Source: Eupeodes corollae | Lineage: Eukaryota; Arthropoda; Insecta; Diptera; Syrphidae | Assembly: GCF_945859685.1 (NCBI RefSeq) | Contig: NC_079148.1 | Span: 50,478,421 to 50,542,420 of the forward strand | Reading direction: 5' to 3' | Length of the DNA stretch: 64,000 nucleotides | Shown: one piece after another, positions 22,470 to 31,940 of the stretch | Position numbering within the stretch: the first letter of the stretch is position 1 | How the letters are laid out: each line of letters starts with the position of its first letter | Program-made: the position numbers and the translations under genes | The notes under the pieces: generated by a model | Seen by the model: the letters and a program-made list of their open reading frames with translations, nothing else | Databases searched by the model: none | Told to the model about the DNA's origin: nothing

Positions 22470-23500
22470 ATATTTTTTTTGTATATGATAAACGTACACT
22501 CGAGGGGATATTACTACCGTTATTATTTTAAGACACAGAGTGAGCAATAGGAAGGGACAGAGGGTTTTAAAGGAGATGTGGGTGCACATTGGTTTTAAAT
22601 TTTTGAATATTGTAATGAATGGGAAAGATAGAGTGTGGTTAAGCATTCCAAATTCGCGTAGTACGGCTAAAGAACGAATCTCTTTATTTGAAAGTACGAC
22701 CGGAGTTGGACTTGAGGGTATACTGATGAGCATTCCTAGAAGTGAGAGTATTACTTTTAAATTGTTTAAGCGGAGAAATGCAGCTGGCTATTTCACTAGA
22801 GCATAATTCGTTAAAATAACGGTAAAAAAGGGTTAGATAAGAGACCTTAGGCTGATGTTCAAGCGAACTTAATGAACTAATGATGATATTATCACCAATC
22901 AATTTAAATGCTGTACGATCAATACTATCAAAGAGGCTTGAAGAAGTTGCAGGAGAACCAGTCCAGATATGGGAGTTATTGGCAAGCTTTGGACGTACTT
23001 GTTTATAAGTCTTGTAGATAACAGCTAGAATAGAGGGGGAATAAAACTTCCTGTATCGCCCTAAAATCCGAACCATCTGGCACCATTTTGTATGTGATAC
23101 TTACACAAAAGTTGGTGGTAGAGTGTGAAGAAGATTCGTCCTTTTTTGGGGATGAAATGGACATAAGCATCCACTTAGAACGAGACTTGAGGAGAAGGAT
23201 AGATAGAAAAGCTTACGCAGTGGTTTTGACTGTGTTGAAGAACACCTTTGAAGAACAACAGCGGGGATACTTTTCGGACCAGCAGATTTATATGTGTTTA
23301 GATCTCTAAGGACTCTCGCTACTCGTACTAACGAGAGCGAAAAAAAATATTGGTCCCATAGAATCACTAACTCGCCCAAGTACAAGCAGAGTCATGACAC
23401 TCACTGGCAGCGAATTGGCGGCGATCTGCCTAGGAAAGAGATAAGCTTTATTTAAAAAGCTAACAAAAAGGAATGTTATTGACAACGAGCGCAGGAACCG
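22470..23500 (-). mobile_element. LINE-B copy, RT core deleted
   Basis: On the reverse strand the copy starts near 23500, reads the RT N-terminal part (VARVLRDLNTYKSAGPKSIPAVVLQRCS, 23385-23101), then jumps near 23090 to the C-terminal region (LGRYRKFYSPSILAVIYKTYK, 23076-22684) and the 3' UTR ending in a T run near 22472-22480 (A run on the coding strand). The whole palm, including FADD, is missing. Confidence 0.86.
22684..23385 (-). pseudogene. LINE-B reverse transcriptase, palm deleted
   Basis: Two open pieces on the reverse strand (23385-23101 and 23076-22684) carry the fingers and the C-terminal thumb-like region of the LINE-B RT. Nothing between them encodes the catalytic residues, so this is a deletion derivative, not just a frameshifted copy. 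Confidence 0.82.
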
Positions 23501-24950
23501 AGTAAGAGGAAGAATTTCTTAAGCTTTTCTACAAATGACCAACAATTTTAATTGCATTTGGGACATTGCAATATTTGAGAAAATTCTATGGACAGAACTA
23601 ATTTTTGGAATGAATTTTTTCTCCGTGTACACTTTTTGACTAGAAAATAGAGGATACCCTGGACGGGTCAGAAACGGGATAGAATAAAATGGGCATTACT
23701 ACTCAAACTTACCATTGCAAGAAAAAACCTTGCCTGCATATGCATAACAAAACCCGTGGAAATGACTGCGAATCAACTCAACACAGTTGGAAACTATTTA
23801 AGTGCACCAGACTTAACGAAACTATATGGAAGGATACAAGCACAAAAAAAAAACTAAAATACCGAATAGATGCAAATTATAAAGTAAATTTAAAACAGGA
23901 AAATGCATTTAATTAGGACTCTTCTCTGGTGATGGCAGCAATATGTATCATTTAAGGATTTTATTTAATTTTTTGAAATTCTGTATACTCATACTTTTCC
24001 AATGTACTTGAAACATAGAATGCTTATACTGTTCCTAGAATATTAACATTGAGTACAAGTTTATCCTAAATCAGTGGTATTCATCCAGACAAATGTTTTT
24101 ATGTTCAAAACTTGAATTTATTGATTATCTTACACAATTGTTGCACTTATCAAGAATCTCTTAAATAGGGAGGAGAAAAAGTCTTAACATCCATGAAAAA
24201 GACGAATATTTGTTGGAAAACAAAACCTTACTGCCTTTAAAGTAATTTTCCGATAAAATACCATAAATCTCTGGTGATGAACCATCAGGAGAAAATAATA
24301 CTTTTTATCCTTTTTATAAACGCATTTGAAGTTATTAGTGTGTATAGTTCTTTAAGTCAATCTAATAAGGAAGCTCCTCAAGAGCCTAAGGTTATCATTC
24401 AAATTAAAAATGAATTTTCAACAAAAACTACCTTAGCTATATTGAAATTGATTTGATTGCAGGTCTATTCTCTTCTTGGAGGAGGAAATAGGAAGAGAGC
24501 AGAATATTTTTGATTGGAATTATTTTTTTCGAAGGAAATGAAATTTCAATTTAAAAAAAGGAAAGATTTTAAGAGTTAAAATATAGAAAATAGTCCAGAG
24601 ATTGTTTAAGGAAATAAACTTTGACTATACAAAAATTGACCTTGAACATTTTATGCAATTTCAAAACAACAAAATGGATACTTAATTGGTGGTCCCGTTT
24701 AAGTACATTTACTTAAAATTGCAAAACTATCCAAAGTGAAAAGAGTCAAAAGCGTTTGTTTTTTTATTTAAATAAAATCAATTCTTTATGTATAAAATTA
24801 AATCTTAAATTACAGAAATAATTTAAATAATTAACATTTTTAAAGGTATTGATTCGAAAAACAGTAATTTTTATCTGCAAGAAAATTAATTTAGTCTAAG
24901 GTTGAGATTTGTAATAAAAATTAAATTTTTTCTTATGTCACTTTGTTATT
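23501..24950. other. AT-rich stretch, nothing recognised
   Basis: Short ORFs at 23689-23916 and 24274-24456 lack family features and look like chance. No repeat was identified. Confidence 0.5.
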
Positions 24951-25057
24951 AAGGAGGTCAGGTTAGGTTAGGTTAAAGTGGCTGCGGATTAGAATCCACG
25001 CACTTAGGCCAAAAGAAAGGCCCATTGTGATACCACATGAATCTAGAGAATTACTTC

Positions 25058-25522
25058 TTACCAGTCGAACCTTTTTGAGCTTTTTATAAAGCGAAGCAGA
25101 TATTTGATATCCCTTTTAGCTAGTTCACTGGGATTATCAAAAGAGTAGTCCCCCAGATGAAGTTTGAGTCTTAGTGAAAGGGCAGGGTAAGTGCAGAGGA
25201 GGTGAGAGATTGTTTCCTCTTCTTCTTCGTCCATACAGCTCCTACAGAAATCATTTGAGGCTGCACCGAGTCGTATTGCGTGTCTGCCTATAAGACAGTG
25301 TTCCGTAAGGACACCTATCAGGAAGCTAATATGAAGTCTGCTTTGAGATAACAAGTCTTTAGAGCGCTTTAGGTCCAGTAAAGGCCATATGAGTTTTGTG
25401 GCTGCGCATGTTGGTAAGTTGTGCCACCTAGAATTTGCTATCGCAAAAGCTGTTTCTTTTAGCATAAGCTTACATGTATCTATCGGTATACCTATTTCCT
25501 CATTTTCAGGTGAAATAGGCAT
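25058..25522 (-). pseudogene. LOA-D copy 1 C-terminal zinc-knuckle region
   Basis: The stretch includes LIGRHAIRLGAASNDFCRSC followed by HLLCTYP, a Cys-x2-Cys...His-x3-Cys knuckle, and ends at a stop after SSKRFDW. The overlap of about 30 bp with the RNase H piece marks a frameshift. It probably contributes nucleic-acid binding in an intact element. Confidence 0.85.
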
Positions 25523-26052
25523 GACGGTTCCATTTTTAGCGATTCATCGGCTCTACTATTTCCCGTGATGTCTCTGTGGCCCGGCACCCAACAAAGGTGA
25601 ATGTTAAATTGCTGCTTCATCTCCATAAGAGACGATCGACAATCGAGGGCCGTTTCAGATTTGGTTGAGACACCATCAAGAGATTTAAAAGCAGCCTGAC
25701 TGTCAGAGAAGATGCGGATATCAAAAGTTGATATCACGTTTTCTCTTAGCAAGGAGAGAACCTCTATGATCGCTAAAATGTCCGCTTGGAAGACGCTACA
25801 ATGATTAGGGAGGCGGAATGAGATGCTTAGATTAAGCTTTTCTGAGTACACACCACCACCAACTCCCTCATTTGTCTTAGATCCATCTGTATAAAAATGA
25901 ATACTTTTGTTATCCAGGAGTTTTTTGTCCTCCCATTCATCTCTGGATGGAATGGATACCTGGAAGTTTTTTCCAAATAGGGGTTTAGGTATAGTGTAGT
26001 CTATGTACTTTGGTATAGAACCAAAGAGGTTCAAAATGATGGAGTGCCCCAC
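25492..26052 (-). pseudogene. LOA-D copy 1 RNase H domain
   Basis: This 186-codon open stretch shows the RNase H catalytic set in order: HFYTDGSK (Asp), QADILAIIEVL (Glu), FSDSQAA (Asp) and WVPGHRDITGNSRADE (His and Asp). RNase H removes the RNA strand during cDNA synthesis. A frame break near 26053 separates it from the upstream connector, and another near 25500 from the zinc knuckle. Confidence 0.9.
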
Positions 26053-26093
26053 ATTATTCTTGGTCCATTATCGCTGTACTCGCTGTCACTTGT

Positions 26094-26504
26094 TTACTGA
26101 AGATGTCGAGGGGTGTCAGATGGATGAGAGTGTCTAACGCTGCTGAAGGTGTGGTTCTCAATGTCCCGCTTATGCAGAGACATGCAATGCGTTGGACTCT
26201 GCTGAGTTTGTCGTAGTATGTGACTTTTTTCCAGTGCAGTCCACCATACTGCAACCCCGTACATAAGTATTGGTCGGATGACCGATGTGAATAGCCAGTA
26301 TGTTATGCGTTGAAAACCCCATTTGCTTCCTATGGCTTTCTTGCAAAGGAAAAGAGCTGCTGTAGCTTTTTTAACTCTTTTCTGTATATTGGATTTCCAA
26401 CTTAATTTTTTGTCCAATATCAGTCCAAGGTATTTGGCTTCATTTTTGAGGATTAATACTAAGTCCGCAGTGATCAGTCCATCTAGTGAGCATATTGAAT
26501 GCAT
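26094..26504 (-). pseudogene. LOA-D copy 1 RT-RNase H connector
   Basis: It reads KYLGLILDKKLSWKSNI, the usual post-palm motif of LINE reverse transcriptases, then RVKKATAALFLCKKAIG and VIRPILMYGVAVWW. It sits between the RT and RNase H pieces and is out of frame with both. Confidence 0.85.
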
Positions 26505-27261
26505 TTTGGAGGAAGTCTCTTAGTGTATTAGGATGTTTCCCTGTGACAGCGATAGCAACATCATCGGCATACGCAACCACTCTGTAGCCATCCCTCTCAA
26601 GGGATATTTGTAGTTGGTTAACCACTATGTTCCACAGGAGAGGGGACAGAACACCACCTTGCGGAGTGCCTCTACTGACAGACCTTTTTGTGCAAAAATC
26701 TCCCAAACTGGAGTTGATGATCCTGCTTTTTAGCATTAGATTAATCAACTCACAGATTGAGTATCCGACGTTTAAGGTCGTCATAGCAGAAGTGATAGCA
26801 GATGTGTCAACGTTGTTGAAAGCGCCCTCAATATCCAAGAAGGCCACCATTATGTATTCCTTTTTATCTAGGGAGTATTCGATAGTTCTTACCAGAGTGT
26901 GCAAGGCTGTTTCTACCGATTTCCCTTTGCAGTAAGCATGCTGAGACATTGATAGTCTCTTCTCAATGTTGTTACGTATATGGATATCGATCAATCGTTC
27001 CAGAGTTTTGAGAATGAAAGATGATAGGCTAATAGGTCTTAGGTCCTTAGGGTTGACATGCGAGCATTTTCCCGCCTTGGGAATGAAAACTACCTTTACA
27101 TCTCTCCAGCGCCGAGGTATATAGACCAGATTTATACAACTTTTAAAGATCATCTCAATGATGGGCGAAGTTATATCAATGGTATATTGTAGCTCAGCTA
27201 GTATGATTTGATCTGGACCTGGAGATTTGTAAGGTTTGAAACTATTCAGAGCCCATGTCAA
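26440..27261 (-). pseudogene. LOA-D copy 1 reverse transcriptase
   Basis: An open frame of 273 codons includes YKSPGPDQI near residue 12, FIPKAGK, LRPISLSSF, HAYCKGKSVETALH, AFLDIEGAFNNV near 140, RGTPQGGVLSPLLWN near 200 and YADD at 26560-26571. All RT motifs look intact. It ends by frameshift at about 26440-26504, where the next piece takes over, so the original ORF was longer on both sides. Confidence 0.9.
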
Positions 27262-27324
27262 TTTTTCTTTTGTAACCAGACCTTGAGGAAAAATTAAGTT
27301 AATACCCGACTTAGGAGTGTATAT

Positions 27325-27872
27325 GACAGTATGTACAGGGACGAGCTGTATAGAGCCATGTCTAGTTTTGCCATTCGTGCCAAACTCGTCCGTTTGTGCA
27401 GGTAGACCATGGAGAATTCACTCTGCTCCATAAAGGTTGGAAATAGATGTCAATGTAAAAAAAGGTTTTAGACAAGGTGATGTGCTGTCATGCGATTTTT
27501 TTAACATAGTGCTTGAAAGAATAGTGCAGAGCTCACACGTCAACACTAGAGGCACTATCTTTCAAAAGTCTGTCCAAATACTAGCATATGCTGTTGATAT
27601 TGACATAATCGGAAGAGCTCAGCGTGATGTTAATGGGGCTTTTGTGAGTATTGAGGCAGAGGTGGCAAAAATGGGTTTAACGGTTAATGAGGGTAAAACA
27701 AAGTACATGATGTTGTCAAGAAAAGACCAATAACACCGACGTCTCCATCAAAAACGTCACCATCGACAGACGTAACTTTGAGGTAGTCAAGGACTTTGAG
27801 GTAACTAGTGACCGAGCTAGATGGAGTAGATTGTTGGGTAAGAAGCTAGTTCACACAGGAATTTAGTAAGTA
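27325..27872 (+). mobile_element. RTE-C fragment, internally deleted
   Basis: It reads the RT region from the IYRDELYRAM-like segment, GFRQGDVLSCDF and YAVDIDIIG (YADD changed to YAVD near 27586), then jumps near 27800 to the C-terminal end and a tail with AAGT-type units (27859-27872). About 500 bp are missing. It abuts LOA-D copy 1 in the opposite orientation. Confidence 0.85.
27437..27733 (+). pseudogene. RTE-C reverse transcriptase palm fragment
   Basis: A 98-codon open stretch covers the palm, from VKKGFRQGDVLSCDFF to NEGKTKYMMLSRKD. The Asp at YAVD position three is lost. The fingers and thumb are absent. Confidence 0.82.
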
Positions 27873-28094
27873 AGTAATAAGAGCTAACGCTTTGGTTTAT
27901 TTGGTATTTCATAAAACCCATAAAGTTTTTAACGCTCAAAAGTTCTGCCTTAATCTTACAACCAGAAAAATTTCATACAATTATTTTGGGCACTGGCAAT
28001 TTAAATTAAGCAATATGGTTTTAGGCGAAAAGACCCAATGACTAATAAAACCCCCAAAAACAATAATTTTTCTTCAGTTCGTTTACTTAATTGG

Positions 28095-28445
28095 AGCGGA
28101 TTAAAAATAACAATTATAGTTTTTGGACACTAACTTGCAGATCCCAGGTCTCACAGAAAAAGAAAACTGTCTGCCCGCAAACATTGTTAAATAGTAAGCA
28201 ATATTGGTCAAGAGAACTCCCCCAATATGAAGGTTAAAGAAATATTCGACGAACAGAGAAAACAATACCGGTCTTAAGACACATCGTTGAGGAACACCTG
28301 CTGTTGTTTCGAATTCATTCGCTACACCACCGTACCGTTGCATTTGTCAATGACAAAAACTCTTATGATAAGCCCAGGCAAAATATTTTGCAAATTAAAG
28401 CCTGTCTATTGACTTTGTCAACTGGTGATTTAAAATACACTAAGG
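28095..28445 (-). mobile_element. Fragment of another LINE reverse transcriptase
   Basis: On the reverse strand it reads SPVDKVNRQALI, then, after a frame break, NEFETTAGVPQRCVLRPVLFSLFVEYF and TMFAGRQFS. The pattern resembles LINE RTs with EFETTSGVPQGCVLSP...FADD, with the catalytic Asp pair lost. It is distinct from the other families here. Too short to classify. Confidence 0.65.
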
Positions 28446-29230
28446 AAGTGTAAAACTGCTATAATTGTTATTATTAAATTTCCTAGCGATGTTAAAAAAG
28501 CAATGAAGGAAATGTGATTAGTTGTATAGAGCTTCGAAAATAAAAGGACAAGGAGCGGACAAAATTATTCTTATTGTATTTGAAATCGAAATTTCTGTAT
28601 CATTTCCATCACCTTTTTCAATAATAAAAATAATGTTTAAAAATTAAAATAAGTGTCGATTAAATTTGTAAAAGATAACTTTAAAAATTATAATTTAGAA
28701 ATAAAAAAAAGTTTGCAAAAAAATTCTTTTAAATAAAATAGTAGGTTATAGATATTAAGTGTATAAGTATTTCAATTCAAGAAAACAAATTTGAAAATTG
28801 CATAAGCTTTGTTACATAAAAAGTTTTGACATTCGGAGTCGAGGTTTTAATCAAATATGAAATTGCAAGGACGGTAAAATTTTTTTTTTTAAATGACCCT
28901 ACAGCCTAAGCCAATGGATTTCAAAATTTACAAATCTGCTGATTTTTTTAAAGCCTCTTTTTAATTTTCTTTACACTACCATTAACAGTTTGCTTCGAAA
29001 TTTGTTGGCAAATTACGAAATTAATTTTGAATTTTTTTTCTTTTAAACTCTTTCCTACGTTATCATAAATTGACTAAAACATAGACCTTGCCTGATCTTA
29101 CAATATTGTCAAATCTTTCAATTGAAAAACAAAATGTCCAAAATGTCTTACAATGGCGGGAAGTCTCAATTATTACTATCAGCAATTGTTAGATGATGCG
29201 ATGTTTTAGATCGTATATTATTTTGTCCTT
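28446..29230. other. AT-rich spacer, nothing recognised
   Basis: No ORF or repeat is supported. It separates the RT fragment from the R1-like element. Confidence 0.5.
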
Positions 29231-29595
29231 GGAGTTTTTGTGGACTTAAAGGGTCGTTTTGACTACCTGGACTGGAGCTCGGTTAGATTGAGGTTGGCTG
29301 AGGTTGGTTGCGTCGAACTAGACCTCTGGTTTAGCTATGTCTCTGGTAGGAAGGCTAGAGTGGTAGGTGCTATTGATGAGGTATCTGTTAGGGTAGAATG
29401 AGGGTGTCCGCAGGGATCTATTGCAGGACCATTTATTTGGAACTTGATGATAGGTCCTCTACTAGTTGAGGTTAGCTCCAATTTTCACGGCGTTTAGTGT
29501 TTTGCTTTTGATGTCGACCTCCTCGTCCTTGTCGAGGGCCAATCTTGTGCTGAGCTTGAAAGACGGGGCACAGAGTTCGCTCCTGGGGTGAGAAT

Positions 29596-30285
29596 GTGGG
29601 TGTAGATCATGCAGTGGATAAAACTTCCATGATGCTGCTCAAGGGCATGCTATCTAGAAATAGACATCCAACTGTCAGGGCTGGAGGTGTTTCTCTGAGA
29701 TATGTAACGCAAGTAAAATACCTTGGAATTACATTTGGCGAAAGACTTAGCTTCCTCGCACATTTAAAAAGAATTAGGGATAAAGTATCGGCAGTGGTTC
29801 CCATGGTCAAAAGGATTCTGACCAAAGAATGGTACCTTTCTAGGAGGGCAGTTCGTACCGTGTATGAGGGACTTTTCGTTGCATGTGCAACGTTTGACGC
29901 TACCATTTGGAACAACACAGCCAAACTAGCTGTCGGTAGGAATACAATTCTCTCGTGTCAGAGAGTAATGCTCCTTGGCTCCTTGCCAGTGTGCCGCACT
30001 GTCTCTGGGGCACCTCCTCTTGACCTGGTGGTAATTCAATTGGCGATTGCCTACAGGATGTCAAGAGGAATAAACTTGTCCTCAACGAGCTGGGAGGAGG
30101 CCTCAAATTTTACTGACAGAAGAGTAGGGCGTATTAAAGATTTGCTTAACAGATGTGTGTGCACTAGATGGCAATCTAGATGGACAGATAGTGAGAAGAG
30201 AAGGGTAAGTTTTGAGTTTCTTCCGGACATAGATCAGGAAGTTATGGGCTATTTACTCACAGGAAACGGGTGCATTTTTGCATAA
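29596..30285 (+). pseudogene. R1-like RT thumb and C-terminal region
   Basis: A 229-codon open stretch reads VKYLGITFGERLSFLAHL, then VYEGLFVACATFDATIW and SGAPPLDLVVIQLAIAYR, typical of R1-group C-terminal domains. It breaks after TGNGCIF and the zinc knuckle continues in another frame at 30278. The catalytic part lies upstream and is mutated. Confidence 0.82.
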
Positions 30286-30499
30286 GAGGACACTTTCGAC
30301 AACAGCGGAGTGTTCCTGTGGGGCGCCTATTGAGAATTGGCTACACGTCATTGTAGACTGTCCTCACTATTCAGATATAAGAGATCTCTCTGGTATGGGC
30401 GTTATTAGACATGATGATAATTGGGTATTCAGAGGAATCGTTAGTAATAGGGAAACTGCTGGGAACCTAGAGGTTTACAAAACAAGTTCTTGCACGTAG
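30278..30499 (+). pseudogene. R1-like zinc-knuckle end
   Basis: It reads TAECSCGAPIENWLHVIVDCPHY, the Cys-x-Cys...His-x4-Cys knuckle that closes R1-group ORF2 proteins. It overlaps the previous piece by 8 bp in a different frame, marking a frameshift. The residue run is shown here only in part: key residues are Cys, Cys, His and Cys at 30309-30362. Confidence 0.8.
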
Positions 30500-31404
30500 G
30501 TGGGCGGTAGGTAGGTTCGTCCACTTAGTTGTCTAGCTGGTAGTGTAGGGCAAAGAGGTTGTGGCTACAACTGGTTGTAGTGACAGTCTATCTTAGAGTT
30601 TGCATAGAGCCAATTGTCAACTATTGTTTGGCTAATAGGCTAATATATGTCTATGTTTTGTTTGTATGTGTTTTTGCGTGGATGTGCTTTGGGGTGTATT
30701 GGGCTTTTTATTTATTACTGATGAATAAATTTTAGCTAGGGCTCATGAGTTGTCTTGGGAATCTCATTAAAGGTTCCTGGGTTGTGTATCATGATGTATT
30801 GATGTTGCTATGCATTAGTGCCAGTATTCAACTAGTGGTTGCGCAGAGCAATATGAAGGCTGCCAGGCCTTGGACAGTAAGGAGTCCATCTGGAAGTAAC
30901 TTTTGCGGTTGCGAAGCTCCACCGGAAGCTATATTCTGATACCACGGGAGATAGGAGCCCTGATTCTTGTTGTTTCTAGTGTTTCATATACACTGGGCGA
31001 CCTGATACCTCCTGTCTGAGAGGTAGGCCCCCTAGTGGGAGTATCGTGGTGGCTGTGGTTGCCATATGCGGAACGAATGGCATTCTAAGGGTACTGTTTA
31101 CCACCTAAGTCCCTTAGTATGCAAGAGGCGTTGGATAGGGATAGTGTAGGGTGTTGACCAACACTATTTTTGGTTCTGATATTGTGGGTAGGCCCACCGT
31201 GAAATGAGTCCTAAACGGAAGGTGATCACGTAAAGCGTATCAATAATATTAAAAATCCTGAAAAGGTACGTGTATAATACTTTGGAACAAAAATCTATCA
31301 ACATTTTGAATAGATATTTTTTAATGGGAAGACATTTGACAATTGTCGTCTATTGTCAGAGTACTGACTGATCTGACGAAATAGCAGGCACTTACTTAAT
31401 TTAA

Positions 31405-31940
31405 CTCTTCACTTTTTCACCTCTTCTGATCTGGCTATAAACTACAAAGCTAAAAGCCCTAAAACAAGTTAAAATATCTTGGATAGAATTCAAAAAAGGG
31501 CTTCAAAAATTATAGTCGACAGAACTATAATCGAAACATTTGCATCGCTAGAACACCGCCGCAATGTTTCATGGCTTTCATTGTTTTATCGATATTTTTA
31601 CAAACAATGTTCTGTCGAATTAGCCAGTTGCATTCCACCCCTTAAACTATTCAGCCGTAATACTCGCACTTCTAGGAATGCTCATCAGCTTACCCTTGAG
31701 CTCAATTTCGAGCGTGTTGTCAAGAATAGAGATTTTTTCTTAAATCGCACATCGACAATGTGGAATGCTTTGGCCAACTCTGTTTTGCCCTCTCATTTTG
31801 ATGTTCAGAACTTAAAGACCAATGTGCACCGCTATCTAGTTTTCAATCTTTTCCTATTTTCCTAACGCTCGCACTGTGTTTGAATATAAACTTATAAAGG
31901 GTACTTATAATCCCTTAAGTGCTTGTGAATTATAAGAAAA
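31405..31940 (+). mobile_element. LINE-B 3' end fragment
   Basis: It matches the LINE-B C-terminal region and 3' UTR: CCTCTTCTGATCTGGCTAT near 31419, then after a deletion the open piece 31479-31865 (DRIQKRASKIIVDR, LASCIPPLKLFSRNTR, ending VHRYLVFNLFLFS). The sequence ends near 31940 with an A-rich tail. About 70 bp are missing near 31455. Confidence 0.85.
31479..31865 (+). pseudogene. LINE-B C-terminal ORF fragment
   Basis: The 128 codons align with the C-terminus of LINE-B elsewhere (4800-5180 and 13180-13500 reversed). It keeps SRNAHQLTLELNF and MWNALANSVLP. It has no RT catalytic part and is only the tail of a dead copy. Confidence 0.82.

Larger units (their letters stand above)
24957..27322 (-). 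mobile_element. LOA-D copy 1: RT, RNase H, zinc knuckle, 3' tail
   Basis: This is the best-preserved LOA-clade element in the window. On the reverse strand it holds RT (27261-26440), a connecting region (26504-26094), RNase H (26052-25492), a C-terminal zinc knuckle (25522-25058) and a 3' UTR ending in an AACCT-type tail (24957-24975). RT plus RNase H in this order is the LOA/I-group arrangement; the RT wording (FLDIEGAFNNV) favours LOA. The endonuclease is missing because the copy ends at 27322, where an RTE-C fragment in the opposite orientation begins. Only about four frameshifts are visible. Confidence 0.92.
29230..31235 (+). mobile_element. R1-like LINE, 5'-truncated and decayed
   Basis: It starts inside the RT (VDLKGRFDYLDWSSV near 29230), continues with GCPQGSIAGPFIWNLM near 29405 after a stop, a ruined YADD box (CFAFDVDLLVLVEG near 29500), the RT thumb and C-terminal zinc knuckle, and then a GC-richer 3' region to about 31235. 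The wording fits the R1 clade. The insertion site is not rDNA as far as can be seen; no 28S sequence flanks it. The 3' boundary is judged from base composition only. Confidence 0.8.

Noticed and set aside
24957..24975. Telomeric TTAGG array
   Set aside because: Only about three units, located exactly at the 3' end of a LOA element, and repeated in the same position in a second copy. It is a LINE tail.
30745..30939. 64-codon ORF after the R1-like element as a separate gene
   Set aside because: It lies in the GC-richer 3' part of the R1-like element and has no family features.
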